Assembly (NCBI GenBank): GCA_032718475.1 | Contig: JAUCBJ010001819.1 | Location: forward strand, 1-37,568 | DNA: 37,568 nucleotides | Direction: 5' to 3' | Source of the DNA: Nemertoderma westbladi | Lineage: Eukaryota; Xenacoelomorpha; Nemertodermatida; Nemertodermatidae | Part shown: positions 9,837 to 17,894 of the stretch, in pieces | How positions within the stretch are numbered: position 1 is the stretch's first letter | Layout: every line of letters begins with the position of its first letter | Made by a program: the position numbers and the translations under genes | Notes under the pieces: generated by a model | Seen by the model: only the letters and a program-made list of their open reading frames with translations | Database searches by the model: none | Told to the model about the DNA's origin: nothing

Positions 9837-10380
9837 CATTCCCCCATCACAATATCGACAATATACCCCAATAGGAGCGAGAACATCGAACCCCTTGGAC
9901 GAGAGAAGGTTGTGCGGACAGTCGCTACCACACGCGGCCATACAGGCTGGTAGTAGGGCCACACTGTGGCAGGGACAGAAAGAAAATAACACCAAAAATA
10001 AACATAATCCCAATATACCCAGTAGGCCGAGTGTAGACAATCGAAACACTAAATCGGTACATATAAACCTAGGCGCGATACGTGAAGGACTATACAGGAA
10101 ACGCTATAATCCAGGATTCGAATGTCAATTACATCGGGACGGAACCCATAAGACCAGGAGTTGTAAGTACTGGCAAGCGTTGCCCAAACGAGATCGTGTA
10201 GCCTACACAGACGCAAATGGACTATGTCATCGATGTGTGGTAAAAGGACACAGATCCGGAGAGTGTTGGAAAGGGAGAGGATGTGAAAGCACTAAACCAG
10301 GGGCAGAGAAGCCCATGAGTAAACATAAAGGAGTCGGGAAAGTAGAAGAGGAGGCGTGTTGCATACACACGCAGGACTAA
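9837..10380 (+). CDS. Gag-like nucleocapsid part with CCHC zinc knuckle
   Basis: The frame is open from the G run at 9820 (DIPPSQYRQYTPIGARTSN) through to TAA at 10378-10380; a methionine is available at 9895. Near the C-terminus it holds CHRCVVKGHRSGEC, which is exactly C-x2-C-x4-H-x4-C, the retroviral-type zinc knuckle for RNA binding. It is preceded by FECQLHRDGTHKTRSCKYW and a Leu-Pro-x-x-x-Arg segment. This Cys/His layout resembles the end of BEL/Pao Gag proteins more than Ty3/gypsy ones, but that assignment is by eye only. It ends the coding part of the element; no protease follows. Confidence 0.7.
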
Positions 10381-10746
10381 CACAGTGCGAGGGGGCATTA
10401 CATGGGCAGACGCCGTGTATACCGAGGGACAAGCGGGGGTCGTCGAGGCCTTTAATGCCAGCGCACATACAAAGGGGGAGGCCAGCAGAGGTAGTACCGA
10501 AGAGAATGTGGCGAAGAGTTAGAGGACGTATAGGAGGGCAGCGGGAGAGTGCCTACTGGAAGAAGGGGCACCAGAGAGTTTTTATTCGTCCAAAGTTTTG
10601 GACTGAGGGGGGTGGGAATGAGGGCGAGACGCCCTTCCCACGCATAAAATACAAAATAATTATTTAATTAAAAACAATAAAATAATTAAATAATAAAGTA
10701 GGTAGAAGTTAGGTAGTAAGAGAGTTAGTCAGTTAGTTAGTTAGGA
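10381..10746 (+). other. Gag to hairpin-array transition, degenerate
   Basis: A 103-codon frame (to 10667) overlaps the end of the Gag frame but shows no domain, and a competing frame reads TWADAVYTEGQAGVVEAFNA before a stop. Neither has protease or RT motifs. An A/T-rich block (10645-10700) follows, then the GTTAGTTAG-rich repeats begin. It may hold remnants of a lost pol start, but nothing can be shown. Confidence 0.4.
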
Positions 10747-11075
10747 GGTACGTAGTACCGAGAGATAGAGTTAGTCAGTTAGTTAGTTAGGAGGTACGTA
10801 GTACCGTTAGAGAGAGAGAGTAAGAGTAAGAGGGTACGTAGTACCGTTAGTAGAGCAAGAGTTAGAGGGTACGTAGTACCGTTAGTAGAGCAAGAGTTAG
10901 AGGGTACGTAGTACCATTAGTAGAGTTAGAAGAGTTAGAGGGTACATAGTACCGTTAGTTAGTGGAGTTAGAGTTAGTGAGAGGGTACGTAGTACCGTTA
11001 GCAGGGAGTGTTAGAGAAGTTAGTTAGAGGGTACGTAGTACCGTTAGTTAGGTTAGTAAGAGGGTACGTAGTACC
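10747..11075 (+). repeat. Tandem hairpin motif A: GGTACGTAGTACC, 9 copies
   Basis: Copies start at 10747, 10793, 10833, 10868, 10903, 10941 (variant with CAT), 10984, 11030 and 11063, at 33-46-bp intervals. In each, GGTAC pairs with GTACC around a GTA loop. The spacers are purine-rich and built from GTTAGTAGAG. The stems are conserved while spacers vary in length and sequence, which suggests the hairpin itself may matter. Confidence 0.9.
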
Positions 11076-11110
11076 GTTAGTTAGAAAGAAAGTAGTAGCA
11101 GTAGAGGGTT

Positions 11111-11175
11111 GTGGGCACCGTAAGCGCCACGTAGAAAGTAGTAAGCAGAGTGGTTGTGGGCACCGCAAGCGCCAC
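11111..11175 (+). repeat. Hairpin motif C: GTGGGCACCGYAAGCGCCAC, first pair
   Basis: Copies lie at 11111-11130 and 11156-11175, and two further copies at 11795-11814 and 11843-11862. The ends GTGG and CCAC pair, with GC pairs inside and a small bulge. Each is followed by GTAG. The two pairs bracket the motif B array. Confidence 0.85.
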
Positions 11176-11491
11176 GTAGTTAGAGTTAGTAGGGAATGCG
11201 TTGAACTTAGTGGGGCACGGGCGTGATGACGTGTTTGATGTAAGAGCAGGGTATGTTAATTAGGGTGGGTGCTGGGCACAAGAGGTGCCGGGCACAAAAG
11301 AGTTAGTAGAGAGTTAGTAGTAGAGTTAGTAGTAGAGTTAGTAAGAGTTAGTAGAGAGTTAGTAGAGTTAGTAAGAGTTAGTAGTAGTTCACATGATTAA
11401 CGTACCCACTCTGCCGGCATTCAGAGCGTCACGTGTAGGCGAGTAGACGTAAAGGCGAGTAGATGTAAAGGAAGTAAGTTAGAGATAGAGA

Positions 11492-11778
11492 GGGCACATA
11501 GTGTGCCAGGTAGTAGAGTGGAGTGTTAGAGGTAGTAGAGAGGGCACATAGGGTGCCAGAGAGTAGAGTAGTAGAGAGGGCACATCGGGTGCCAGCTAGT
11601 AGAGTTAGAGTTTTAGAGGTAGTAGAGAGGGCACATAGGGTGCCAGAGAGTAGAGTAGTAGAGAGGGCACATAGGGTGCCAAGTAGTAGAGTTGTTAGAG
11701 GTAGTAGAGAGGGCACATAGGGTGCCAGGTAGTAGAGTTAGAGAGGTAGTTGAGTAGTAGAAGGGCACATAGGGTGCC
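11492..11778 (+). repeat. Tandem hairpin motif B: GGGCACATAGGGTGCC, 7 copies
   Basis: Copies start near 11492 (variant GTGTGCC), 11542, 11579 (variant CATCGGG), 11629, 11665, 11711 and 11763. GGCAC pairs with GTGCC across an ATAGG loop. In the first copy the changed base keeps the stem. Spacers are again GTAGTAGAG-type purine repeats. The frames read through here in either direction are shadows of the repeat. Confidence 0.9.
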
Positions 11779-11794
11779 AGATAGTAGAGTGGTT

Positions 11795-11862
11795 GTGGGC
11801 ACCGCAAGCGCCACGTAGAAGGAAGTAGACAGTAGAGTGGTTGTGGGCACCGCAAGCGCCAC
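11795..11862 (+). repeat. Hairpin motif C, second pair
   Basis: Two copies (11795-11814 and 11843-11862) of the same 20-base motif seen at 11111 and 11156, all with CGCAAGCG or CGTAAGCG loops. They are followed by about 200 bp of GTTAGTAGA-type purine repeats with no hairpin, up to about 12070. Confidence 0.85.
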
Positions 11863-12180
11863 GTAGTTAGAAGAGTGGAGTAGAGTTAGTAGAGCTAGTT
11901 AGCAGAGTTGGTAGACTTAGAGGAGTCAAGTAGAGTTAGTAGAAGTAGAGAGTTAGTAGGAGTTAGTTAGACTTAGTAGAACTAGTTAGAGTCGGAGAGT
12001 TAGTAGAAAGTAAGATAGTTAGATAGTTAGCAAGTAAGTAGTAGATAGTTAGATAGTATGATAGCACAGGGGTAGCATTAGAGGTCAGGGCCTTAGAGAG
12101 TGGCAGAGATTAGAGAGGAGATAGTGAGAGGAGCTGTTGGCGAGAGGGAAGAGTGCGATTCAGGTGTGGGGAGAGGGTAA

Positions 12181-12384
12181 GAGCGAGTTGAGTCAGACAG
12201 CGGAGTTAGAGTGGCGAGAGTGTTGGGGAAACAAAAATTGTGTGAGAGAAGCGCACGATCGGCCCGACACGAGACGCCAGAGGGTAGTGACATCATACCC
12301 ATAGGGAGCGGCCTGGAAAGCCGACTCCGAGAAAATAAACCCACCCCACACCCGATAATAGATCGGGATCCAGCGGAATTGTAG
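12181..12384 (+). CDS. Short open frame before the 3' LTR, doubtful
   Basis: A 67-codon open frame without a methionine lies between TAA (12178) and TAG (12382). It reads ARVLGKQKLCERSARSARH and then ETPEGSDIIPIGSG. It could be a remnant of the C-terminal coding end of an autonomous ancestor, since its base composition departs from the purine repeats around it. No family is recognised and chance is a real alternative. Confidence 0.25.
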   Translation, partial: ERVESDSGVRVARVLGKQKLCERSARSARHETPEGSDIIPIGSGLESRLRENKPTPHPIIDRDPAEL

Positions 12385-12398
12385 CGCACTTTAGTTGG

Positions 12399-12436
12399 AT
12401 GCTATCTTCTCACCGGGAAGATAGCATGGGGGGGAG
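12399..12436 (+). promoter_or_regulatory. Perfect hairpin plus polypurine tract next to the 3' LTR
   Basis: ATGCTATCTTC (12399-12409) pairs perfectly with GAAGATAGCAT (12417-12427) around a 7-base loop. It is followed at once by the polypurine tract GGGGGGGAG (12428-12436), and the LTR starts at 12437. The tract would prime plus-strand DNA synthesis. The hairpin could present or protect it; that role is inferred. Confidence 0.75.
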
Positions 12437-12956
12437 TGTTAGCTTATCCAATTCCACTAACACAAACCCATAGAGTGAGCCATTAAGCAATATTGGGGGC
12501 CACGAGGTTGGTTACCCAATCTCGTGTCACCCCAATAAAGTGGGAAGGAGAAACACACAATAGGGGTCAGGGGCCAAACCCCTAACCGAGAGAGAACACA
12601 GGGAGTGAAGGGAAACACTCCAAAGGGTGCCAACAGGGATATTAGCCAATGGGGGGACAGCATCGACTAGGTACTGTAACAAGGCCAAACCGTGCAATAT
12701 ATATTACCGGTCGATGCAATCAGTTAGTCAGTTTACTCAGTTAGTTCAGTAGGGTGGAACGGTGACTTCTATCACCGTCCGCTACCGCCATCATACTTAT
12801 CTACCGGTAACCGTGTCATACTATACTATATATATCAACTATATTATACCTTTATACATATTACCGAACATCAGAACTCTTTTACCTTTCACACACGGCG
12901 GGGACGCGTAGATAGAAAACCCAACGGATAAACCGGGATCCGTAGATCCCGTCACA
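12437..12956 (+). repeat. 3' LTR (520 bp)
   Basis: It is identical to 6564-7083 except for two bases. It is followed by GAGAT (12957-12961), the second copy of the target duplication. Confidence 0.97.
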
Positions 12957-13338
12957 GAGATTTTACGTTCAAACCATGTAAAATATGATTACTCATTATG
13001 ATTGACTGACTAATAATTGGTACCTGGATGGAGTCTTGAAGGTGACTAGTCAATTATTCCGTACTGCTATTGGGTGATGGCAGTAGGCTGTATACTGAGG
13101 GCCAGTGATAAGGAAGGAATGTATTGGATGAGTAATGTTAGTACCCTGGATCGATTGGGTTGGGTGGATAAGGCAGGCCGACTAAGGATGTCTGGGTTGG
13201 GATGATGAGTCATACTATTTGGGATATTGGATAATATTCTGAGATGAATATTACGGTGAATATTTCTGAGATGAATATTACGGTGGGATAAGGAAGAAAG
13301 GGAATAATTGTGTAGTAATTATTTCGTTTTTAAAATCA
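12957..13338. other. Unassigned flank between LTR elements
   Basis: No gene is seen. It contains a short direct repeat, CTGAGATGAATATTACGGTG, at about 13238 and 13265. This is the sequence into which element 1 inserted, continuous before insertion with the stretch ending at 6563. Confidence 0.6.
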
Positions 13339-13721
13339 TGTAAGCGGATTCAATTCCACTTCATTACCCACCAGAAAATGGGACTAGTGGCATTTTAGCA
13401 ATATGTTGGGGATATGAGATTACCAATATTAATCTTGTATCATAACCAACATTGGGGGGGGGGGGGGGGGGCGACACAAGCCCCAAAGCCACAGAGAAAG
13501 GTGAGAGGTCAAACCACCTCAGAGGGAAGGCAGCTAGTAGAGGCTAGCAGCGGAGGGGAAACACTCCCAGGGAGTGCCAAAGTGACAAGTAGTATATTAG
13601 CCAATAGTGGGGAGGGAAGCACGTGATAGGGAACAGGAAAGCATCCATTGGGTAGAGGGCTAAAGTAGACATATATCATCTTGCATTACTGGTTTACCGG
13701 TCAGTTGTGTTATTCAGTTCA
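13339..13721 (+). repeat. Truncated LTR of a third related element
   Basis: It starts TGTAAGCGGATTCAATTCC, matching by eye the starts TGTGAGCGTATTCAATTCC (13722) and TGTTAGCTTATCCAATTCC (6564). It also shares AGCAATAT, a long G run (from about 13445), GGAAACACTCCCAGGGAG and TTAGCCAATA with the other LTRs, in the same order. It stops at 13721, where the next LTR begins, so it is cut by that nested insertion. It is clearly older and more diverged than element 1. Confidence 0.8.
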
Positions 13722-14299
13722 TGTGAGCGTATTCAATTCCGCCACACTAACCCCATAAAGTTGGTGTTAAGCAATATTGGGAACACGAGGTTGATTACCA
13801 ATATCAACCTCGTGTCACCCCAACAAAGTGGACGACAAACCCCAGAGGGCCTCACACAATGGAGGTCAGAGGTTAAGCCACCGGGTAGAAGGAAAGTAAC
13901 AGCAGCGGGGGGGGGGGGGGGGGGGGGGGAAACACCCCCGCAGGGCAGAGGGTGTGAAGTAGGTTACTAGCCAATGGGGGGAAGGCATCGGCTGAGTAAC
14001 AAGGCCACAAGTGCAGTAAAATATATATTATGTTGCATGCCCCACTACCAGTCAGTTTACTCAGTAGTTTACCCAGTACAGTCACGGCAGTACGGTGACA
14101 GTTAAGACCATCACCGCCGTCACCATATTACCGGTTTCATTCAGACATTAGTGCCATCTGCTATTGTATCTTATCTATACCATACTTCTATATCATTAAC
14201 AACATCGGAACAACGTAAACTCCTTTTCCATCACGGTACGGCGGGGACGCGTACACAAACAACACCGGATAAACCGGGATCCTCTCGGATCCCGTCACA
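13722..14299 (+). repeat. LTR of truncated element 2 (578 bp)
   Basis: Aligned by eye with the element 1 LTR, it has the same block order: CAATTCCGC, TTAAGCAATATTGGG, CACGAGGTTG, CTCGTGTCACCCCAA, TAGCCAATGGGGGGA, AACAAGGCC, GTCAGTTTACTCAGT, GGCGGGGACGCGTA and GATAAACCGGGATCC. A G run (13908-13929) interrupts it. Confidence 0.85.
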
Positions 14300-14338
14300 G
14301 TCTTAACTCTAGGACCTGCCGGGCTGTAACTATTAAAG

Positions 14339-15573
14339 ATGAGTCAAGAGGAAGAGACGACACCGCCGCGGACCCCGGACTACAACCTAATGATCTGCGA
14401 GGCCACTGCGAGACGGTATCGACCCACGACGCCAGATCCGTCGACTACAGGCGATCCGGCAATCCAAGAGAAGGGGGGCCGTCTACAACGAGAAGGGAGA
14501 GATGAGTCGACGTATGACGGCGGTCGACGTACCGATGTCGCCGGCCAGCCACAGGCCGAGGGCGATGGACGGCCCACCGGAACGGCAATGGTGGAGCCGC
14601 CAGTACGACGCCGGACCCGGAGAGATGGAGGAGATGTCGGCAACGAGGACGTCGGGGTCAGTGACCGGCTCCGACGAGCCTACCTCGCGACCCGGGAGCA
14701 GTTAAGAGAAGCGAAAGGAGGGGCCGAAATAGACCAGGTGAAGTTGAAGAGGCGGCTAGGTGAGTCGAACAGACATTTTGATTTCCTAGTGCGTTTTGGG
14801 CAGGGAGAACTAGCCAATGAGAGAGCGAGAGGGGTGGCCAGCGAACTGTCTGAACTATGGGAATATAGGGGTATGGTGCCTAGTGTATTGTACATAGGGC
14901 CATACTCAGTCGATGCCCGGGGAATAGAATTAGTGGGTTGGAGGGGACCGCACGAGGGCAAATCCGAGGTTAACTCCGAGGATTCGGTTTCGTCGGTCAG
15001 CGAGAACCCCGGAAAGCGGGGGAAAGTTAGTAGGATGGAGGGGCGACGGGAGTCCGTCGCACCGATAAGTCTGCTACATCCTCCGCAAAAGAAAGAAGGG
15101 TGCGGGAGATAAATCTGGCGTATAAGTCAACAATTGCGGCACTAGACCATAAAGAGTTAGAGAGGCGACGGAGTGAGGAAACCGCAATGTTGGAGAGAGA
15201 AAGAGAGTGGGCGAGGGAGTGTAGAGAGAAAGCCGAGGAGTGTAGAGAGAGAGCCGAGGAGTGTAGAGAGCGGGAGATGAGAGTAGAGAGCGAGCCGGCG
15301 AGGCGGTTTGAGATGGTTGCGAGAGGGGCAGAGTTGGCCGAGCAGAGTATACGAGAGAGAGGGATAGAGAGTAAGCGCGTGCGGGATGATTTGCATGCCC
15401 GACTAAGGGGGATTATGCAACATCAAGCCAAACTGAAGCGCCGACTAGAACTGGCGCGGTTGGGACTATCAGAGAGTGAGACCCCACTTACAGGCACCGG
15501 GCGAGGGAAGCAGAACCGGTGTAGCCGTACGGGCGGGGGGGGGGGGGGGGGGGGGGTAGTAATAGTATGTTAG
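14339..15573 (+). pseudogene. Gag-like protein N-terminal part, element 2 (one-base deletion)
   Basis: It starts MSQEEETTPPRTPD and follows the element 1 protein closely through LRRAYLATREQLREAKGG, YIGPYSVDARGIELVGW and the SSVSENPGKRGKV patch. At about 15061 one A is missing compared with element 1 (GTCGCACC against GTCGCAACC). The first frame therefore runs off to a stop at 15112, and the true continuation (SATSSAKERRV-like, then a long Glu/Arg coiled coil with repeated ECREKAEECRERAEECRERE) is in the frame ending at 15573. It then enters 22 consecutive G (15535-15556). This coiled-coil segment is longer than in element 1, so it is probably closer to the ancestral form. Confidence 0.75.
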
Positions 15574-16193
15574 AAGTAGTTAATATTAATAGTACCGTAG
15601 TAGATAACCCTAATCCCTTTATTACAGGAAATATTTTACCTGGTAGTAGTAATTTAAATTTAAATACAAATAATCTAAATAATAAGTTCAATTCAAATGC
15701 GAAGAATAATTCGAATAATAATTTAAATTTAGAAAATAATAATAACTTAAATAATTTAAATAATAACCCCGTTTTAAATTCTAATAATTCTAATATTTTA
15801 ATTGATTTTGGGGATTTAATTGATCTAACAGATAAAAATAATAATCCCGTTTCAAATTCTAATATTTCAATTGATTTGGGGGATTTAATTGATCTAACAG
15901 ATAATATTGGGAATGGTGCTATTAATATGAACGTGTCGGACGTGCATAACCCCAACGGGGGCCTGGCAGGCCACGCAGTTAGTGCGCAGAGAGTGGCAGG
16001 GGCGAGAAACCCCGACGGGGGCCTGGTAGGCCACGTAGTTAGTAGGCAGGAGGCGGCGGGGTTGAGTCAACCCGAGGGGGGCCAGATAGGCCATGCAGTA
16101 GTGGAGAGAGAGGCGGGGGTGAATAGACCCAACCGCAGTAGAGACAGTGTGTCAACTAGAGAGGGGTGTAGAAGTGGAGTAAGAGATAGTGAA
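15567..16193 (+). pseudogene. Gag-like asparagine-rich part, element 2
   Basis: Open and unbroken in one frame beyond the G run: LEVVNINSTVVDNPNPFITG and then about 60 residues dominated by Asn, two copies of a DFGDLIDLTD-type motif, and three copies of a PxGGLxGHxVSxQ motif (PNGGLAGHAVS, PDGGLVGHVVS, PEGGQIGHAVV). It continues into NRPNRSRDSVSTREGCRSG. Element homology ends at 16193; the frame then runs into unrelated DNA. It shows that the Asn-rich and GHVV repeats belong to the protein and are not random sequence. Joining to the upstream frame would need a G-run length of remainder 2 after division by 3; here it is 22 (remainder 1). Confidence 0.65.
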
Positions 16194-16529
16194 TGTGATA
16201 TACATAAAGGCAGTGATTTTTTATGTCAATTTATTTGACTTTTTTTGTCACTTTTTTTACGAATTATGCATAATGACTTTTGTTGTCCATTTAATGACTT
16301 TTATTGTCAATTTTTATGTATGTATTTCTTCAAACTGTCAGACTGCTAATTTCTGGACTGTCAGACAGTTGATTTCACTATGCCTGTGCCAAAACATTCC
16401 ATGATTCCATGATTTATAGACTATGAGGTAGATTTCCATATGCGCCTGTGGTAAAAAGACTCTATATTAAATAGTTTGTGGTTGTTGTCGATAATCGATT
16501 ACCACATGACGTAGCAAAACACTCATTTT
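16194..16529. other. Unassigned A/T-rich sequence
   Basis: No gene is seen. It holds degenerate repeats of TGACTTTTTTTGTCA type (16236-16310), which recur in inverted, shuffled form near 17530-17585, and a CTGTCAGACTG/CTGTCAGACAG pair at 16335-16370. Confidence 0.5.
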
Positions 16530-17130
16530 ATAGCCAAAAACAATTACCAATTGATGGAAAGGAGCAGGTTAAGGCCGAGTTTTCTAACCAAAACAATAAA
16601 CAGTCACTTTACCAAATCAGGAAAAGGAGCAGGTTACAGAGACGAGATTTTCTAACCAAAACAATAAACGATCATTTAACTAATTGAGGGAAAGGATCAG
16701 GTTACAGAGACGGGATTTTCTAACCAAAACAATAAACGATCATTTAACTAATTGAGGGAAAGGAGCAGGTTACAGAGACGGGATTTTCTAACCAAAACAA
16801 TAAACGATAACATTACCAATTGAGAGAAAGGAGCAGGTTACAGAGGCGGGATTTTCTAACCAAAACAATAAACGATAACATTACCAATTGAGGGAAAGGA
16901 GCAGGTTACAGAGGCGGGATTATCTAACCAAAACAATAAACGATCATTTAACTAATTGAGGGAAAGGAGCAGGTTACAGAGACGGGATTTTCTAACCAAA
17001 ACAATAAACGATCATTTAACTAATTGAGGGAAAGGAGCAGGTTACAGAGACGGGATTTTCTAACCAAAACAATAAACGATCATTTAACTAATTGAGGGAA
17101 AGGGGCAGGTTACAGAGGCGGGCCTTCTGT
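16530..17130 (+). repeat. 68-bp minisatellite, about 8.5 copies
   Basis: The landmark GGAGCAGGTTACAG recurs at 16626, 16694 (GGATCAGG), 16762, 16830, 16898, 16966, 17034 and 17102 (GGGGCAGG): a 68-bp period after a first, more diverged 65-bp unit. Each unit contains TTTTCTAACCAAAACAATAAACGAT. No coding potential. Confidence 0.95.
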
Positions 17131-17894
17131 GCTGTTGGAAGTAGTGGAGCCGCTATCCGTAACACTACTCAGACAGTAGTCATGATCCATTATTGATTAT
17201 AAAACTAATACAGTAAGGCCTAAATTATGTGAAAGGTATATCCACATTTTCCACAATCCTGCAATCCAGTTTCGCCTATCAATTATTTAAAATTTATTAG
17301 CACAACCGGTAGGCCTACCATTACCGTATTTAAATGGTAGGCTACACAGTAGGCCTATAGCAGTACCAGTGCCGGTACCGGTACTAAAATACAGAAATAC
17401 CTGCTTTATACCTACATCTGTACATACAATACAGCAAAATAGTGCTATATATATACTAACCGGTACTGATAGCCTGAGAGAACAGCAGTAGAGAAACCGG
17501 TAGCATGGAACCTAACATTAGACCTTTGGATGACATAAAAAATCAAAAAAAATTGACAAAAAAATGATAAAAATGGACAATAAAAATTATTGCGATACAT
17601 AAATTACATTATTACCGTATTGGCGGGAATTTCAAATAGCGTACTACCTGTATTATTATACCGGTGTAGTACAAGTTGGGCCCTAGGCTAATAGGGAACT
17701 TACTATGATATTTTAAACTATAAACTATCAAATAATAATTAATATTAAGTATTTTAATATGTTATTATATTTTGGGATCTGATCGGGAGCCAGATATCAC
17801 ATGGCGCTGCGTTATGTACCTATGTAATAAGCCTACCTAATATTCATTAATGATGGATGTTTGATCTCTACCGGTAAACGCCACAAAATTGTCA
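17131..17894 (+). other. Upstream region of the gypsy element, possible LTR
   Basis: No gene. A candidate LTR would run from TGTTGGAAG (17133) to CA (17801), followed by TGGCGCTGCG as a possible primer-binding site. There is no second copy in the window to prove it. It contains several TAGGCCTA and ACCGGTA-type short palindromes near 17310-17400. Confidence 0.35.

Larger units (their letters stand above)
6559..12961 (+). mobile_element. Non-autonomous LTR retrotransposon with Gag-like ORF, no pol
   Basis: Two 520-bp direct LTRs (6564-7083 and 12437-12956) begin TGTTAG, end GTCACA and are flanked by the 5-bp duplication GAGAT. A polypurine tract (GGGGGGGAG) sits directly before the 3' LTR. 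The 5.35-kb interior encodes a broken Gag-like protein (7191-10380) with a CCHC zinc knuckle. It has no protease DTG, RT, RNase H or integrase signature in any frame I read. From about 10670 to 12070 the interior is purine-rich and filled with short tandem hairpins. The LTRs differ at only two positions, so insertion was recent, and pol functions must come in trans. It resembles in outline the TR-GAG and LARD-type pol-less elements known from plants. Confidence 0.93.
13722..16193 (+). mobile_element. 3'-truncated relative of LTR element 1
   Basis: It consists of one LTR (13722-14299, 578 bp, ending GGATCCCGTCACA like element 1) and 1.9 kb of interior. The interior parallels element 1 up to AGAGATAGTGAA at 16193, where homology stops. 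There is no second LTR and no target duplication to test. The Gag-like reading frame starts 39 bp after the LTR. The element sits inside the partial LTR at 13339-13721, so the order of insertion is third family first, this one second. Confidence 0.85.

Noticed and set aside
11429-11855. Open frames on both strands reading repeated AHRVPESRV or LCALSTT phrases
   Set aside because: They are translations of the 36-50-bp hairpin repeats, open only because the repeat lacks stops in those frames.
16516-16560. Micro-exon before the 68-bp repeat (ATTTTATAG to GCAG/GTTAAG)
   Set aside because: The 34-nt length and phase do not fit the two better exons, and the acceptor is weak.
16214-17605. Inverted T-rich repeats around the 68-bp array as possible transposon termini
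   Set aside because: Matching blocks are low-complexity and in permuted order, so they do not form true terminal inverted repeats.
17133-17801. Firm call of a gypsy 5' LTR
   Set aside because: No second copy is present after 22092 and the primer-binding site match cannot be tested by eye; kept only as a possibility.
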